Source of the DNA: Sphingobacteriaceae bacterium
Lineage (GTDB): Bacteria > Bacteroidota > Bacteroidia > UBA7662
DNA: 64,000 nucleotides
Direction of reading: 5' to 3'
Assembly (NCBI GenBank): GCA_030682795.1
Contig: JAUXNJ010000010.1
Location: forward strand, 1 to 64,000
In this document: positions 27,360 through 38,684 of the stretch, in pieces
Position numbering within the stretch: the stretch's first letter is position 1
How the letters are laid out: each line of letters begins with the position of its first letter
Program-made: the position numbers and the translations under genes
Notes under the pieces: generated by a model
Seen by the model: the letters and a program-made list of their open reading frames with translations, nothing else
Databases searched by the model: none
What the model was told of the DNA's origin: nothing

Positions 27360-29441
27360 TTACTGTAAGGGCAAACGAAGTGTAAAAACCGAGCCTTGCC
27401 CTTCACGCGAGTCGACCGAAATTTGGCCCTGAAGCAGCTCGGCGTATTTGCGGGAGAGGGTGAGACCAATCCCTAAACCTTCGTAGCCCCGTGCCAACTG
27501 GTCGTCGCTGGTGCGGAAGGCCTCAAAAATCTCTTTCAGGTTATTGGCAGGAATACCTACCCCTGAGTCTTGCACCCGGAAGCAAAAAGTGGGCTGGCCG
27601 GCCCAGAGTTCTCGAATAAGTTCAATTTTGATATAGCCCTGTTCGGTAAATTTGATGGCGTTTTGTACCAAATTCGATAGAATACGCTGCACAAAGCCTG
27701 CGTGCGATACCAGGCTGATGTCGCCAGCGTAATTCACGAAATCGAGCTTGAGGCCTTTCAGCTGCAAATCGCCTTCAAAACGCTGTATTACGTTGTACAC
27801 GAGTTGTTCAGGATTGAAGGCCTCTAGTGGTAGATTTTCAGGATGTGCCTCGGTATTCGATAGTTCAATAATGGCGCTCATGGTTTCTGAAAGCCGCTTA
27901 CTTGAATCTAATAGGCCATCGGCCACTTGTTTAATTTCAGGGCTTTGCAGGCTTTCTTTGAGATACTCGCTCATGCCAATGATGCCATTCATAGGCGTTC
28001 GAAGTTCGTGGTTGATGTTGGCTAGGAAGAAGGTTTTGAGCCTGTCGGCGCGCTCCGCTTTTTCGAACGCCTGACGCAGGTCACGGGTACGTTCATTTAC
28101 TTTTTCTTCCAAAGAAGCATTTAACCGCCGGAGGTTATCCTGGTTTTTACGAATGAGCTGGTATTGATTGATGATGAAAAACAACAGTAAGAGAGAAATG
28201 CCAATGGCGCCAATGTAAACCTTGTTCAAAAGTTTTTGGCGGTTGAGTCGTGCATCCAACAAACTTTTATTTTTTTCCGACAATACCAACTCCTGTTCTT
28301 TGCGCTCTGTTTCATATCGCGCCTGGGTTTCGGCCAATATCAAACTAGCTTCCTCCCCCCTAATTATGTCTTTTACGGCCGCCAACTCCTTAAAGTATTT
28401 CAAACTTTGACTGGGTTGATTCATCCGGTCAAAAGATTCTGTTAAAATTTGAAGCGATTGTAATTGGTTGGTGTAGTCTTGTGCGGTTTTGGCAATTTCC
28501 AAAGCGGCAGAGGCTTGCTGGATGCTACTATTGTATTCGCTGGCCCTCAAATGGATACTGGCAAGTCCGTTTAATGTACGGGCAATGCCAATGGGACTAG
28601 AAATCTCCTGGGCGATTTGTAGCGATTGTGTGTAGTGCTCTTTGGCTAAGGACAGCCGATTGGTTTTACGATAAATTTCTCCCAAATTATAAAAAGAGGA
28701 GGCCATGCCGAAGCGATCACCAAGCTCTTTGTCAATCTCAAAAGCATTTATATAGCTCCCAATGGCTCTTTCGAGCTCTCCAGTTTCTTCGTAGATTAAG
28801 CCAAGATTGTTGTGGGTATAACTAATGCCGCGCTTGTTGCCTAAGCGAATAAATACCTCTTGCGCATCGGTATAATGTTTTCGCGCTTGCTCAAATTGTT
28901 TTTGGTTGACGTAGATGTTGCCAATATTGCATTTCAGGCCAGCCACGCCGTTTTCTTGTCCCAATGCCTCCTTTAATCGCAAAGCACGCAAGTAGTGATC
29001 GAGTGCTAACTGGTAGTTGCTTCGATTAAAATAAATGGTGCCCATGTTCGACAATACACTGCTTACGCCACTGCTGTCGTTGATTTCCAAATATATGTCT
29101 TCAGCTTTCTGTGCTTGTATCAAGGCCTCGCTCAGCCGTCCTTGTAACTGCAGTGCTGTACTCAGTACATTGTGCGCATCGGCGGTGGTCATTTTAGAGA
29201 GCCTACTGCCTTCTTGTCGCAAAAGCTGGGTAGCGAGTTGGATGGTGCTATCCGGGTTGATTTGGTAATAGGCCTTGGCTAAATCGATGGTTAATTCGTG
29301 CGCCATGCGACCGGTAGCCTTGTTGAGCTTGCGGCGTAAATCATCCACTTCGCTTTGGGCCTGTAGCCGGGGGCTACTGAACAAAGACAACAAAAGCATG
29401 CAGCAAACTAACCGCAAGAGTCCTATTTTTGTGTTTTTCAA
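27360..29441 (-). CDS. TPR-repeat sensor histidine kinase
   Basis: Signal peptide, multiple TPRs (YNLGEIYRKTNRLSLAKEHYTQSLQIA), TM, HisKA INHELRTPMNGIIGMSEYL, HATPase GLGIGLTLSRKYAELL. Confidence 0.93.
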   Translation of the reverse strand: MKNTKIGLLRLVCCMLLLSLFSSPRLQAQSEVDDLRRKLNKATGRMAHELTIDLAKAYYQINPDSTIQLATQLLRQEGSRLSKMTTADAHNVLSTALQLQGRLSEALIQAQKAEDIYLEINDSSGVSSVLSNMGTIYFNRSNYQLALDHYLRALRLKEALGQENGVAGLKCNIGNIYVNQKQFEQARKHYTDAQEVFIRLGNKRGISYTHNNLGLIYEETGELERAIGSYINAFEIDKELGDRFGMASSFYNLGEIYRKTNRLSLAKEHYTQSLQIAQEISSPIGIARTLNGLASIHLRASEYNSSIQQASAALEIAKTAQDYTNQLQSLQILTESFDRMNQPSQSLKYFKELAAVKDIIRGEEASLILAETQARYETERKEQELVLSEKNKSLLDARLNRQKLLNKVYIGAIGISLLLLFFIINQYQLIRKNQDNLRRLNASLEEKVNERTRDLRQAFEKAERADRLKTFFLANINHELRTPMNGIIGMSEYLKESLQSPEIKQVADGLLDSSKRLSETMSAIIELSNTEAHPENLPLEAFNPEQLVYNVIQRFEGDLQLKGLKLDFVNYAGDISLVSHAGFVQRILSNLVQNAIKFTEQGYIKIELIRELWAGQPTFCFRVQDSGVGIPANNLKEIFEAFRTSDDQLARGYEGLGIGLTLSRKYAELLQGQISVDSREGQGSVFTLRLPLQ

Positions 29442-29458
29442 AGGGAGTTATAAACGAA

Positions 29459-29923
29459 ATGCCAAATTCGCAATTCACATTGGTAAAACGAATAGTTTTT
29501 TGTGGAATTATGTGTTTTTTTTCGTTTACCACCCAGCTTCAGGCACAGCAAGCTCCTATTGGCTCTGAATTGGGCTTGCGTTTTGGCGTACGGCCAGCGC
29601 TGAGTTACCGTTTCATGCCTGTTGAAACCCATATGGTGGAGCTTTTATTTGCGAAGAGTGGTGAAAGCCTAATGTTTACGGCACTGTATCAAAAGCAACA
29701 GGCGGCTTTTTTCCCTGGTTTTTATAGTCGCTATGGAGGCGGGTTTTCTTTGGGTGGCTGGAATGAGCGCCTTGAATCGGGCTTAGATATGCAGTTAGGG
29801 GTTGATTATTACATACCTGTTTTGCCTTTGGTAGTGAGTTTAGATATAAGGCCATGGATTCGGCTTACCGGGGAGGCTGGGGTTAATGGAGAACTGGCTG
29901 CTACTGTTCGATATGTTTTTTAG
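29459..29923 (+). CDS. Small predicted exported protein of unknown function
   Basis: Signal-peptide-like N-terminus, aromatic/beta-rich, LGVDYYIPVLPLVVSLDIRPWIRLTGE...ATVRYVF; start taken at MPNSQFT. Confidence 0.6.
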   Translation: MPNSQFTLVKRIVFCGIMCFFSFTTQLQAQQAPIGSELGLRFGVRPALSYRFMPVETHMVELLFAKSGESLMFTALYQKQQAAFFPGFYSRYGGGFSLGGWNERLESGLDMQLGVDYYIPVLPLVVSLDIRPWIRLTGEAGVNGELAATVRYVF

Positions 29924-30133
29924 CATTGGGTCATTCTTTTTCGAATTTTTTTTCAAAAAAGCTGGGTATTACAGAAGAAATCCCTAAAATTGCCTTCGTC
30001 ATCTGGTTAGCATGCTGTTCAAGCATCACCAGTTTCTCAAATTCCTCCTACAGATTCTTCTTCCAGATTTAAATCGCAAGCGTTTGAGCTTCTGATAGGC
30101 CAGGGTCCCAATTTATCGTATCAAAGCATTACA

Positions 30134-31930
<1,797 letters not shown>

Positions 31931-31947
31931 GGGCTCGTCATTACCTT

Positions 31948-31984
31948 AAAAAGCCCTTGTATCGGAAGATGCAGGGGCTTTTTT
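31948..31984 (+). terminator. Rho-independent terminator after rho
   Basis: AAAAAGCCCTTG...CAGGGGCTTTTTT. Confidence 0.8.
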
Positions 31985-32141
31985 GTGGGGGGAGATTAGA
32001 TTGATGGTGATGAACTTGTGGTTGGAGATAGTTCGGGTAGCATACCTTAAAGAAGTGGTATTTCCACCGGTATTTGTTATTTTGTGAGAAGAGATGCTTG
32101 AAAGAGTTATTGATTAATTGCCTGAAGCAAAAGTTTCAAAA

Positions 32142-32480
32142 ATGAAAAAATATTACCTGTGGTGTTATACGTTTGCGAGATTGATCAAAGGAAATTCAAT
32201 GCCTGAAGTCACCGCAAATATCATAGCTTCAATCTTACCCATGTTTGTTTTGTTTACCATTGTTCGGTTTCAAACGGATATTGAAGCCAAAGCCTTAGTT
32301 GCACCATTTGTTTTGTTTAGTATTTTATTAATGATTTTCCTTCATTTCGGTATTTCAAAAACTTTGGTTTCAGAATTTAAAAATAAGTATCGTAATCTTC
32401 CGAGGAAGAAGAGACTATTAATCGGTGCATTCGTTTTTACTTTAGAGGTTGCTTCATTTTACTGCTTTACATTTCTTTAG
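32142..32480 (+). CDS. Small membrane protein of unknown function
   Basis: Three hydrophobic stretches in about 112 aa; start taken at MKKYYLW. Confidence 0.55.
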   Translation: MKKYYLWCYTFARLIKGNSMPEVTANIIASILPMFVLFTIVRFQTDIEAKALVAPFVLFSILLMIFLHFGISKTLVSEFKNKYRNLPRKKRLLIGAFVFTLEVASFYCFTFL

Positions 32481-32637
32481 TTCGGTAGGGAATTGGCGTA
32501 TTTCGAAGTTGTTGCTACGCTAGCCTGAATGCAAAGCAAAACACCCCCATATCTATGTCAACAACATCCTTTATTATAAATTTGAGAGCCACAAATACTT
32601 TGATTACGGCAATGGCGTTTTTTTATTATATTTGACT

Positions 32638-32841
32638 ATGTTAATTGAACGAACTAACGACGAGATATTGATTCGGGTGTCGTCCAAAACGGACTTGACC
32701 GGACTACAACGCATTTTAGATTTTGTGCGATTTCGTGAAATCACTTCGGAAAGCAAGGCGACTCAGGGGCAAATCGATGCCTTGGCAAAGGTTTCAAAGG
32801 CATCTTGGTGGGACCAAAATAAAGGCCGCTTTGTGAAGTGA
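32638..32841 (+). CDS. Putative antitoxin partner of a PIN toxin
   Basis: 67 aa, immediately upstream of and overlapping the PIN gene (GTGA overlap). Confidence 0.65.
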   Translation: MLIERTNDEILIRVSSKTDLTGLQRILDFVRFREITSESKATQGQIDALAKVSKASWWDQNKGRFVK

Positions 32842-33275
32842 AAATAGTTGTAGATACCAATGTGATATTTAGTGGCATTTTAAGTCCGAAAAGCAAGATC
32901 AGCGATTTGTTGCTTAATTCAGATGGTATCTTCGAGTTCTCTGCTCCAGATTTTATGTTGGTAGAACTTGAAAAACACGACTCAAAACTGATGAGACTTT
33001 CAGGCTACACTGTTGCGGAGCTTGATTTTATCAAGAGTACGCTTTTAAAAAAGATGGACCTAATTAATCTAGAGGCTATTCGATCTGAAATTTGGAACCA
33101 AGCCTTTGAGTTGACAAAGGAAATAGATGAATTTGATACACCATTTGTAGCTCTGGCATTAGAAATGAGTGCTTTTCTTTGGTCGGGAGACAAAAAACTG
33201 GTAAAGGGATTGCAAAAACAAGGGTTTGAGCTTGCAATAGGTGTAGATGAATTAATAAAAATCAGGATGTTGTAG
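32838..33275 (+). CDS. PIN-domain putative toxin
   Basis: VVDTNVIFSGILSPKSKISDLLL; later acidic positions DEFDTPFVALALEMSAFLWSGDKKL. Confidence 0.85.
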   Translation: MKIVVDTNVIFSGILSPKSKISDLLLNSDGIFEFSAPDFMLVELEKHDSKLMRLSGYTVAELDFIKSTLLKKMDLINLEAIRSEIWNQAFELTKEIDEFDTPFVALALEMSAFLWSGDKKLVKGLQKQGFELAIGVDELIKIRML

Positions 33276-33350
33276 ACATCCACAAACCCAACACATTTTT
33301 AATTTACAGCTGGTTTTGAGGAAGAGTTAAGGTCCAAGATATTGAGCCTC

Positions 33351-35027
33351 TCAAACCGTCCACAACGCAAAAGCCTCGTCTTGCGCTTGGCTGCGGTTAG
33401 CCAGGCGTTCGGTCTTGTAAATGTCGAACCAGCGGCTGCTACCGGCGCTCAACACCGCTTCGTGCTCGTGCAACATTTTGTCTTTCCAGCGCAAGTACAG
33501 CTGATCAGCTTCGAGCCTTTGCTCAAGCAGCTGGTCGTCGGCCACCAAGCCGCAGTAGGCGGCAGGACTCCCTGGTGCTACCATGGCCACAATGCCTTGT
33601 TCGCCACCTGCCTTTACTCGGATGCCAAAATCGCGCTCCAGCTGGTTTTCGGAGGGATGGCACTTCAGTGTGCAACCTACCCAAGCCAGTGCCTCAGGAA
33701 GGGCTTTCTCCAAGGAAATGGGCTGCTGGTAGTGCTGTTGGAAGAAGGCTTCGAAGCTCTCATCGGTGATCTCAAATAGTAGTTCGAGCAAGCGCGATTC
33801 GTCGTAAGGCAGTTGGTTCACCGCATCGGCATACAAACGGCGCAGGAGGGTGTCTAAACTGTGTTCGTTTTGGGTGCGCTTGCGGATTTCCATATCCAAA
33901 CACAAGGCATTTAGCATGCCTTCTGCATAAATGCTCACCCGTCGATGGGGCGCCGCAGGGGTGCCGTAACCATCTACCCAAGTATCAATACTTGATTCGT
34001 GCAGGCTGTGGTTGAAGCGACCGTAGTTGTCGAAGTGCCGTTTAAGGTACACATCTACCTCCTCGGCATAGGCTTGCCAGTCGAAAACCCCGCCTCGCAG
34101 CAAAAACAAATCGCCATAATAGGTGGTAAAACCTTCGTACACATAGCCCAGTTGGGAATAGTTTTCGCTTTGGTAATCGTAAGGAGCGAATGCTTCGGGT
34201 TGGATGAATTTAACGTTCCAGGTATGGAATAGCTCGTGGGAGCTCACGCCGAGTAGCTCGCTATAAAGGCCTTTGAAGGCGTTTTCGGCCGGACCAAGGG
34301 CAATCACTGTGCTGTTGCGGTGCTCTACGCCATGGTACCAGGCATAGGGGAGGATGAGGTTGAGGTAGTGGTATTCCTGCACCGGCAAGGCCCCCATGCA
34401 GCGGATTTGAGCGGCGGTGAAGGCCTCAAAATCGTGTTTAAGCTGGTCGAAAGGCACTTTGCCAGCGCCATGGAACCACAGGTGGTAGCGCACGCCATCG
34501 TGCAAAAAGCTGTCGTGTTGCAGCTGGCGCGAAGCCAAAATAGGCATGTCCACCAGCTCGTCGAAGTCGTTGGCATGGTACAAACCATTGGTAAGCGGCA
34601 TGCCAGTAGCCACGTCAAAGTCGGTTTCAAGCTCCAGCAAAACGCTGCAAGGCTGGTTACGGCTGTGTTCGGTGTATACACAGCAGTGCACGGGATTTAC
34701 GTAAAATAATTGCTCGTCGACATAGCAGCTGCCGCCATCGGCTTGGTTGGCGAAATAGCTGTAATGGAAGTGAATGCGGCTGTTTTTGGGTGCATGTACG
34801 CGCCAGCAGGAGCGGCTGATTTTGGTGTATTGGAGGTGCTCACCATCGGTGTTGCGCACTTGCACGCCCACCACATTGCGGGCAAAATTGCCGAGTTCGT
34901 AGCGGCCGGGGCGCCAGTCGGGCAGCCAAACATCGGTATGGCCAGCGATGGGGTGGGTATCTAAAATGGCCAGCACGCGCAGGTGACGGGGCCGCTCGAG
35001 GTCGTGGGAGAGGTGGTAATGTGCCAT
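33351..35027 (-). CDS. M61 family peptidase, no obvious signal peptide, PDZ-like C-terminus
   Basis: SSHELFHTWNVKFIQPEAF (HExxH); YVYEGFTTYYGDLFLLRGG; PDZ-like PGSPAAYCGLVADDQLL. Confidence 0.92.
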   Translation of the reverse strand: MAHYHLSHDLERPRHLRVLAILDTHPIAGHTDVWLPDWRPGRYELGNFARNVVGVQVRNTDGEHLQYTKISRSCWRVHAPKNSRIHFHYSYFANQADGGSCYVDEQLFYVNPVHCCVYTEHSRNQPCSVLLELETDFDVATGMPLTNGLYHANDFDELVDMPILASRQLQHDSFLHDGVRYHLWFHGAGKVPFDQLKHDFEAFTAAQIRCMGALPVQEYHYLNLILPYAWYHGVEHRNSTVIALGPAENAFKGLYSELLGVSSHELFHTWNVKFIQPEAFAPYDYQSENYSQLGYVYEGFTTYYGDLFLLRGGVFDWQAYAEEVDVYLKRHFDNYGRFNHSLHESSIDTWVDGYGTPAAPHRRVSIYAEGMLNALCLDMEIRKRTQNEHSLDTLLRRLYADAVNQLPYDESRLLELLFEITDESFEAFFQQHYQQPISLEKALPEALAWVGCTLKCHPSENQLERDFGIRVKAGGEQGIVAMVAPGSPAAYCGLVADDQLLEQRLEADQLYLRWKDKMLHEHEAVLSAGSSRWFDIYKTERLANRSQAQDEAFALWTV

Positions 35028-35056
35028 GGCGTTAAGATACGCATTTTAGATACTCA

Positions 35057-35275
35057 GACCGCTCGCTTCGCTCGCTTTTCAGACATCAGACCGGTCGCTT
35101 TGCTCCCTATCAGATAGAGCTGGCCCTGGCGTAGCTGATTAAATTACTGCTCACGGGCCTTCGGCAGCCTGATTTGTCTGAAAAGCAAACGAAGTGCAGC
35201 GGTCTGATGTCTGAAAAGCGAGCCATAGGCGAGCGGTCCCTGAGCGCGCAGCAGCCGAAGGGCGGTCTATAAAGA
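35057..35275. repeat. Intergenic repeat cluster C, arranged as a long inverted repeat
   Basis: Perfect 24-bp arms gctcgcttttcagacatcagaccg (35070-35093) and its reverse complement (35200-35223), plus outer arms gaccgctcgc (35057-35066) / gcgagcggtc (35229-35238). Confidence 0.88.
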
Positions 35276-35314
35276 GAGCGCCAGCGAACGCTCTACATTA
35301 TTTTGAAATTTCAT

Positions 35315-35344
35315 TTGTCTTTCAAAAACCAACGCTTATCTTTG
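35315..35344 (+). promoter_or_regulatory. Putative rpmH promoter (TTG-N19-TATCTTTG)
   Basis: TTG at 35315-35317 and TATCTTTG at 35337-35344; ATG at 35370. Confidence 0.7.
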
Positions 35345-35369
35345 CAGTCCTGATTTAAAAACGAGAGCA

Positions 35370-35528
35370 ATGAAAAGGACTTTCCAGCCTTCGACCCGTA
35401 AGAGAAGAAATAAGCACGGTTTCCGCAATCGCATGGAGACTGCAAATGGTCGTAATGTGATCGCACGTCGTCGTGCCAAGGGCCGCAAGCGCCTAACTGT
35501 ATCTGACGAGAAGCGCCACAAGGCATAA
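35370..35528 (+). CDS. rpmH: 50S ribosomal protein L34 (absent from the ORF track because of its length)
   Basis: [52 protein letters not shown]. Confidence 0.98.
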   Translation: MKRTFQPSTRKRRNKHGFRNRMETANGRNVIARRRAKGRKRLTVSDEKRHKA

Positions 35529-35565
35529 GATACCGGCCCCTACCAGGCCTTCAGCCATAGGAGCC

Positions 35566-35958
35566 ATGAATACGTTTACCAAAGAAGAGCGATTGCGCAG
35601 CCGGCTTTTAATAGGTCGGATTTTTGCCGATGGCTCTTCTTTTTTTTTATTTCCACTCGCCATCCATTACCTGGAATTGCCCGCTGGTACTTTGCCTTTT
35701 CCTGCGCAAATGACCATCTCCGTGGCCAAAAAGCGCTTCAAACGAGCTGTCGATCGCAACCTGCTCAAGCGCCGCCTGCGAGAGCTTTATCGGTTAAATA
35801 AAGCCAATTTTTACGCAGACTTGAACAACTGCAATAAACAAGTTGTATTTTTAGTTAGCTATTCGGCTAAAGAGATCATGACCTCCGAGCAACTCGCCTC
35901 CAAGCTGGTGCCGGCACTCGATCGTTTGGTGAAGGAGCTCAACCTCGAGAAAGCTTGA
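35566..35958 (+). CDS. rnpA: Ribonuclease P protein component
   Basis: [46 protein letters not shown]. Confidence 0.95.
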   Translation: MNTFTKEERLRSRLLIGRIFADGSSFFLFPLAIHYLELPAGTLPFPAQMTISVAKKRFKRAVDRNLLKRRLRELYRLNKANFYADLNNCNKQVVFLVSYSAKEIMTSEQLASKLVPALDRLVKELNLEKA

Positions 35959-36164
35959 AATACTTGTTTATTGCCCTCATCAGGGTGTATCAATACGCCT
36001 TGTCTCCCCTGTTGCCTATGGCTTGCAGGTACCACCCCACTTGTTCGGTGTACGGGGTAGAGGCCATTCGCAAGTACGGTGCTTTCAAAGGTGGTTGGCT
36101 TACCCTCAAGCGCATCGCCAGTTGTCATCCATGGGGCGGCCATGGGCATGATCCTGTGCCTTAA
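35955..36164 (+). CDS. yidD: Membrane protein insertion efficiency factor YidD
   Basis: [34 protein letters not shown]...[13 protein letters not shown]. Confidence 0.95.
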   Translation: MKYLFIALIRVYQYALSPLLPMACRYHPTCSVYGVEAIRKYGAFKGGWLTLKRIASCHPWGGHGHDPVP

Positions 36165-36180
36165 TTTACTACATTTGCTT

Positions 36181-37848
36181 ATGAACAAGATGAAAGCGTT
36201 TTTCCTGCGTAGCCGCCGTTGGTTGGCGGTGTTGATGATTGGTTTGATGTCGTTGGGCTCTTTGGCCTTCGTCAATAATTATTTCGAACTCTCTAAAAAC
36301 ATCGAAATTTTTACCTCGCTCTACCGCGAAGTCAATACCTATTATGTGGATGAAATAGATCCTGCCAAATTCATGCGCACCGGTATCGATGCCATGATGA
36401 AGAGCTTGGACCCCTATACCGACTACATTTCTGAGTCAGAAATCGAGGATTTTCGTTTTATGACCACGGGTCAATATGGCGGCATCGGCTCGCTTATCTC
36501 CAAAAAAGAAGACGATGTGATCATTGCCGATCCCTATGAAGGCTTCCCAGCCCAAAAGGCCGATTTGCGGGCCGGTGACATTTTGTTAGAGGTAGAAGGG
36601 CAGTCGATGAAGGGCAAAAGCACCGAAGACGTGAGCAAACTGCTTAAGGGCCAACCGCGCACCGAAGTGAAAATCAAAATCAGTCGCTTGGGCGAACCCA
36701 AGCCCCTCGAAAAGGTGCTCATTCGCGAAGAAATTAAGGTAGAAAGTGTGTCGTTCAGCGGCATGATCAACGAAGAAGTGGGCTACATCAACCTCAGTGG
36801 CTTCCGCACCAACGCAGCCAACGAAGTGCTCAAGGCTTTCAACGACCTCAAAAAACAGGGCATGAAAAAATTGGTGTTCGATTTGCGCGGCAACCTCGGC
36901 GGCTCGCTCGACGAAGCCATCCGCATCAGCGGCATTTTTGTGCCCCGTGGCAGCGTGGTGGTAGATACCAAGGGCAAGGTGAAGGAGTGGGACAAAACCT
37001 ACCGTACCACCAACGAACCTTCTGATGTAAATATGCCAATGGTAGTGTTGATAGATGGTTCTTCAGCTTCGGCTTCTGAAATTGTGTCGGGGGTGGTGCA
37101 AGACTACGACCGCGGCGTAGTAATCGGCCAAAAATCGTTCGGCAAAGGCCTCGTGCAAACCGTGCGTCCGTTGACCTACAATACCCAAGTGAAAATCACT
37201 ACTGCGAAATACTACATTCCGAGCGGCCGCTGCATTCAGGCCATCGACTATTCTGAAAAAGACGCCAACAACCGGCCGGTTAAAAAAGCTGATTCATTGC
37301 GCACGGCCTTCAAAACCCGCAATGGCCGGGTGGTTTATGATGCCGGCGGCGTTTCGCCCGACATTGCCACCGATGTGCGTCAACTCAACAACATCACCGC
37401 AGTGCTCGTAGGCAAGCGCCATGTGTTCGACTATGCTACTATTTACCGCAGTAAGCACGCAAGCATCAGCAGTCCCGAAACCTTCAAAATCACCGACGAC
37501 ATTTACAACGATTTCTTGGCATACATCAAAGACAAGGACTACGACTACACCACAGAAAGCGAAAAGCTACTGAACGATTTTAAAGAAAAGGCCACCAAGG
37601 AGCAATATTTTGATGCCATTTCGGCCGAGTACGATGCTTTGATGGAGAAGAAGAAGCGTGATAAGAGCCAGGACATTCAGAAGCACAAAGACGAAATCAA
37701 GTATTTCTTGGAGCAAGAAATTGTGTCGCGTTATTATTATCAAAAGGGCCGTTTGCGGGCATCCTTCAACGATGATGTTGAAATCAAGGAGGCGCTGGCG
37801 GTATTAAATGATGAGGCGAAATACAAGTCTATTCTGAAGCCAAACTAA
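36181..37848 (+). CDS. S41 family C-terminal processing peptidase
   Basis: PDZ GFPAQKADLRAGDILLEVEG; DLRGNLGGSLDEAIRISGIF; SSASASEIVSGVVQDYDRGVVIGQKSFGKGLVQT; start taken at MNKMKAFFLRSRR. Confidence 0.95.
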   Translation: MNKMKAFFLRSRRWLAVLMIGLMSLGSLAFVNNYFELSKNIEIFTSLYREVNTYYVDEIDPAKFMRTGIDAMMKSLDPYTDYISESEIEDFRFMTTGQYGGIGSLISKKEDDVIIADPYEGFPAQKADLRAGDILLEVEGQSMKGKSTEDVSKLLKGQPRTEVKIKISRLGEPKPLEKVLIREEIKVESVSFSGMINEEVGYINLSGFRTNAANEVLKAFNDLKKQGMKKLVFDLRGNLGGSLDEAIRISGIFVPRGSVVVDTKGKVKEWDKTYRTTNEPSDVNMPMVVLIDGSSASASEIVSGVVQDYDRGVVIGQKSFGKGLVQTVRPLTYNTQVKITTAKYYIPSGRCIQAIDYSEKDANNRPVKKADSLRTAFKTRNGRVVYDAGGVSPDIATDVRQLNNITAVLVGKRHVFDYATIYRSKHASISSPETFKITDDIYNDFLAYIKDKDYDYTTESEKLLNDFKEKATKEQYFDAISAEYDALMEKKKRDKSQDIQKHKDEIKYFLEQEIVSRYYYQKGRLRASFNDDVEIKEALAVLNDEAKYKSILKPN

Positions 37849-37849
37849 G

Positions 37850-38671
37850 GTGCCCGGGCTCGAAGAACTCATAGTTTTTGCCCTCTTTGGCATTCTGAGC
37901 GGTCTGATTGGTGGTTTTTTAGGCGTTGGTGGGGGTACGGTATATGTACCTGTGCTTACCGCCTGGTTTGCCAGTCAGCAACATCATGGCCCCGCTTTTG
38001 TAACCTTTATCATTGGCAATTCCTTGTTTTTAACGCTGATTTCGGGCTTGAGCGGCTCTTTTAAGCAGTGGCGACTGGGTAATTTTCACCTCAAAGACAC
38101 CCTCCTGGTTGGAGGCGCCGGGGCAGTTACAGCTTTGAGCACCAGCATCTATATTTCCCAGGTAAGTTGGTACGACAAAAAGCAGTTTGCGCTGCTTTTT
38201 ACTTTTGTGTTGGTGCCCTTGATTCTTCGCATGTTATTTAAAAAAGCGAGTACCGATATGCTTGCCTTCAACAAAGCAGACCGGCCGAAATTACTTTTGG
38301 TGGGTGGATTAAGTGGCATCGTATCAGCCCTCTCGGGTTTAGGAGGCGGGGTGGTGATGGTTCCTTTGCTGGTCGATATTTTGAATTATCCCCTTAAAAA
38401 AGCAGCATCAGTAAGCTTGGGTGCCATTGTATTGATGGCCTTGAGTACCGTGAGTTGGTATGCTTTTCAATTCGACAGTCCCGTTTTTAGCGAATGGCAA
38501 ATTGGCATGATTGCCCTGCCCGCAGTGCTACCGATGGCCCTCGGGGTGATGCTGGCAGCACCTTGGGGGGTGCGCCTGTCGACCAAAGTAGCGCCACTTT
38601 ACAGCAAAGTCTTTTTCTTGCTGTTTTTTATAGTCGTAATTTTGCAAATGCATTTTAACATTTTTGGCTGA
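37850..38671 (+). CDS. TauE/SafE-like sulfite exporter family permease
   Basis: GLIGGFLGVGGGTVYVPVL and GGLSGIVSALSGLGGGVVMVPLLV repeated motifs; GTG start. Confidence 0.88.
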   Translation: MPGLEELIVFALFGILSGLIGGFLGVGGGTVYVPVLTAWFASQQHHGPAFVTFIIGNSLFLTLISGLSGSFKQWRLGNFHLKDTLLVGGAGAVTALSTSIYISQVSWYDKKQFALLFTFVLVPLILRMLFKKASTDMLAFNKADRPKLLLVGGLSGIVSALSGLGGGVVMVPLLVDILNYPLKKAASVSLGAIVLMALSTVSWYAFQFDSPVFSEWQIGMIALPAVLPMALGVMLAAPWGVRLSTKVAPLYSKVFFLLFFIVVILQMHFNIFG

Positions 38672-38684
38672 GGCCGCATTGACC

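Noticed and set aside
32600-32634. Full -33/-7 promoter for the antitoxin gene
   Set aside because: The nearest TTG (32600-32602) is 24 nt from the -7 motif, longer than the spacing of 19 seen at rpmH and the rhodanese gene; only the -7 element is claimed.
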